Shown: in pieces, positions 5,366-5,879 of the stretch | How positions within the stretch are numbered: position 1 is the first letter of the stretch | Layout of the letters: the number at the start of each line of letters is the position of its first letter | Origin: Maritimibacter sp. | GTDB lineage: Bacteria; Pseudomonadota; Alphaproteobacteria; Rhodobacterales; Rhodobacteraceae | Assembly: GCA_020441225.1 (NCBI GenBank) | Contig: JAGRMP010000669.1 | Span: forward strand, 1,961-7,839 | Direction of reading: 5' to 3' | Length of the DNA: 5,879 nucleotides | Position numbers and translations under genes: made by a program | The notes under the pieces: model-generated | Database searches by the model: none | What the model saw: the letters and a program-made list of their open reading frames with translations, nothing else | Told to the model about the DNA's origin: nothing

Positions 5366-5879
5366 TCATTCGCTCAGCACCTCGTAGCCCGTGACTCGGC
5401 CGCGCCAGTAGCTCTCGAACCCGTCCGGGTAGACATAGCCCACCTCGCCCTGCACCGGGATCCGGCGGCCGCCGATCTCGGCGTAATCGCGAAACCACCC
5501 CCGCCAGGGGAGCGACGCCACGGTGCCGTCGGCGAGCTTGGCCGGGCGGGCCTCGGCCGCCATCGTGGCGATGTCGCCGGCCGCATCGAAGCCGAACCGC
5601 ACCGTGGCGGTGCCGCCCGCGGTCTCCAGCGCGGCGGTGACCCCGTCCGCCGTCTCGGTCCAGGTGATCTCGCGGTTGGTCAGGATCGCATCGGGCGCCC
5701 AGGGCAGCTCGGCGAGATAGCGTTGCGCCTCGCCCAGCGTCGCCTCGGGCCCGGCGTCGCGCCCGATCCGCACCGCGCCGAGCGCGCGGATCTCGAGCCG
5801 CCCGTCGCCATCGACATAGCGGTCGATCACCCGCACCAAGGGCAGCGGACCCGCGCGCATCTCGGCGACCCAGGCAAAG
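5366..5879 (-). CDS. DUF6544/DUF6920 family protein, C-terminal part (5' end outside the window)
   Basis: The open frame enters from the right edge and gives 170 residues up to the stop. The in-frame Met at 5860 is almost certainly internal, because the frame continues upstream as FAWVAE directly before it and that segment fits the family. Recognisable features, in order, are FAW-AEMR, a rD-YvdGdGrlEiraLG strand pair, a RYLAELPWAPDAIL helix, an ITWTE strand, and late EIGGRRIP and YVYPDGFESYW segments. From memory this pattern matches the uncharacterised DUF6544 (formerly DUF6920) proteins, which have no established biochemical role. No catalytic motif stands out. It is transcribed toward the nuclease gene, but the 255-bp gap with regulatory-looking elements argues against a simple operon. 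The family call is by recalled pattern and should be confirmed by profile search. Confidence 0.7.
   Translation of the reverse strand, partial: FAWVAEMRAGPLPLVRVIDRYVDGDGRLEIRALGAVRIGRDAGPEATLGEAQRYLAELPWAPDAILTNREITWTETADGVTAALETAGGTATVRFGFDAAGDIATMAAEARPAKLADGTVASLPWRGWFRDYAEIGGRRIPVQGEVGYVYPDGFESYWRGRVTGYEVLSE

Overview
The window is GC-rich and looks like an alphaproteobacterium, most likely of the Rhodobacterales/Roseobacter group. This rests on the strong GC bias in third codon positions, a TTAA-N7-TTAA site of CtrA type, and a short exported protein ending in a PNGDI-IRRK-PL block that I associate with that order. The taxonomic call is inference; no marker gene is present.

Layout. On the plus strand, 157-1692 encodes a full-length exopolyphosphatase of the Ppx/GppA family, with a plausible sigma-70 promoter just upstream. 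It converges on a series of four minus-strand genes. Read in their direction of transcription (right to left) these are: the 3' part of a DUF6544/DUF6920-type protein (5366-5879, cut by the window edge); a 255-bp intergenic region holding a CtrA-like box and a very strong palindromic element; an endonuclease/exonuclease/phosphatase-fold enzyme (4058-5110); a 156-bp AT-richer gap with a candidate promoter and a perfect 9-bp inverted repeat; a 590-residue RTX protein probably secreted by type I secretion (2129-3901); and, 29 bp further, a short exported protein (1740-2099).

How the parts fit. The exopolyphosphatase acts in cytosolic polyphosphate turnover and has no visible link to the minus-strand genes. 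The RTX protein has a long beta-helix region, eight exact 19-residue coils, six GGxGxD nonapeptides and a serralysin-type C-terminal secretion region. No transporter genes are in the window, so its secretion apparatus must be encoded elsewhere. The small exported protein may share a transcript with the RTX gene because of the short gap, but nothing shows that they work together. No mobile element, RNA gene or CRISPR array was seen. I found no convincing new multi-gene system. The most notable items are the tandem palindrome at 5194-5247, the regulatory-looking gap before the RTX gene, and the regular coil architecture of the RTX protein.
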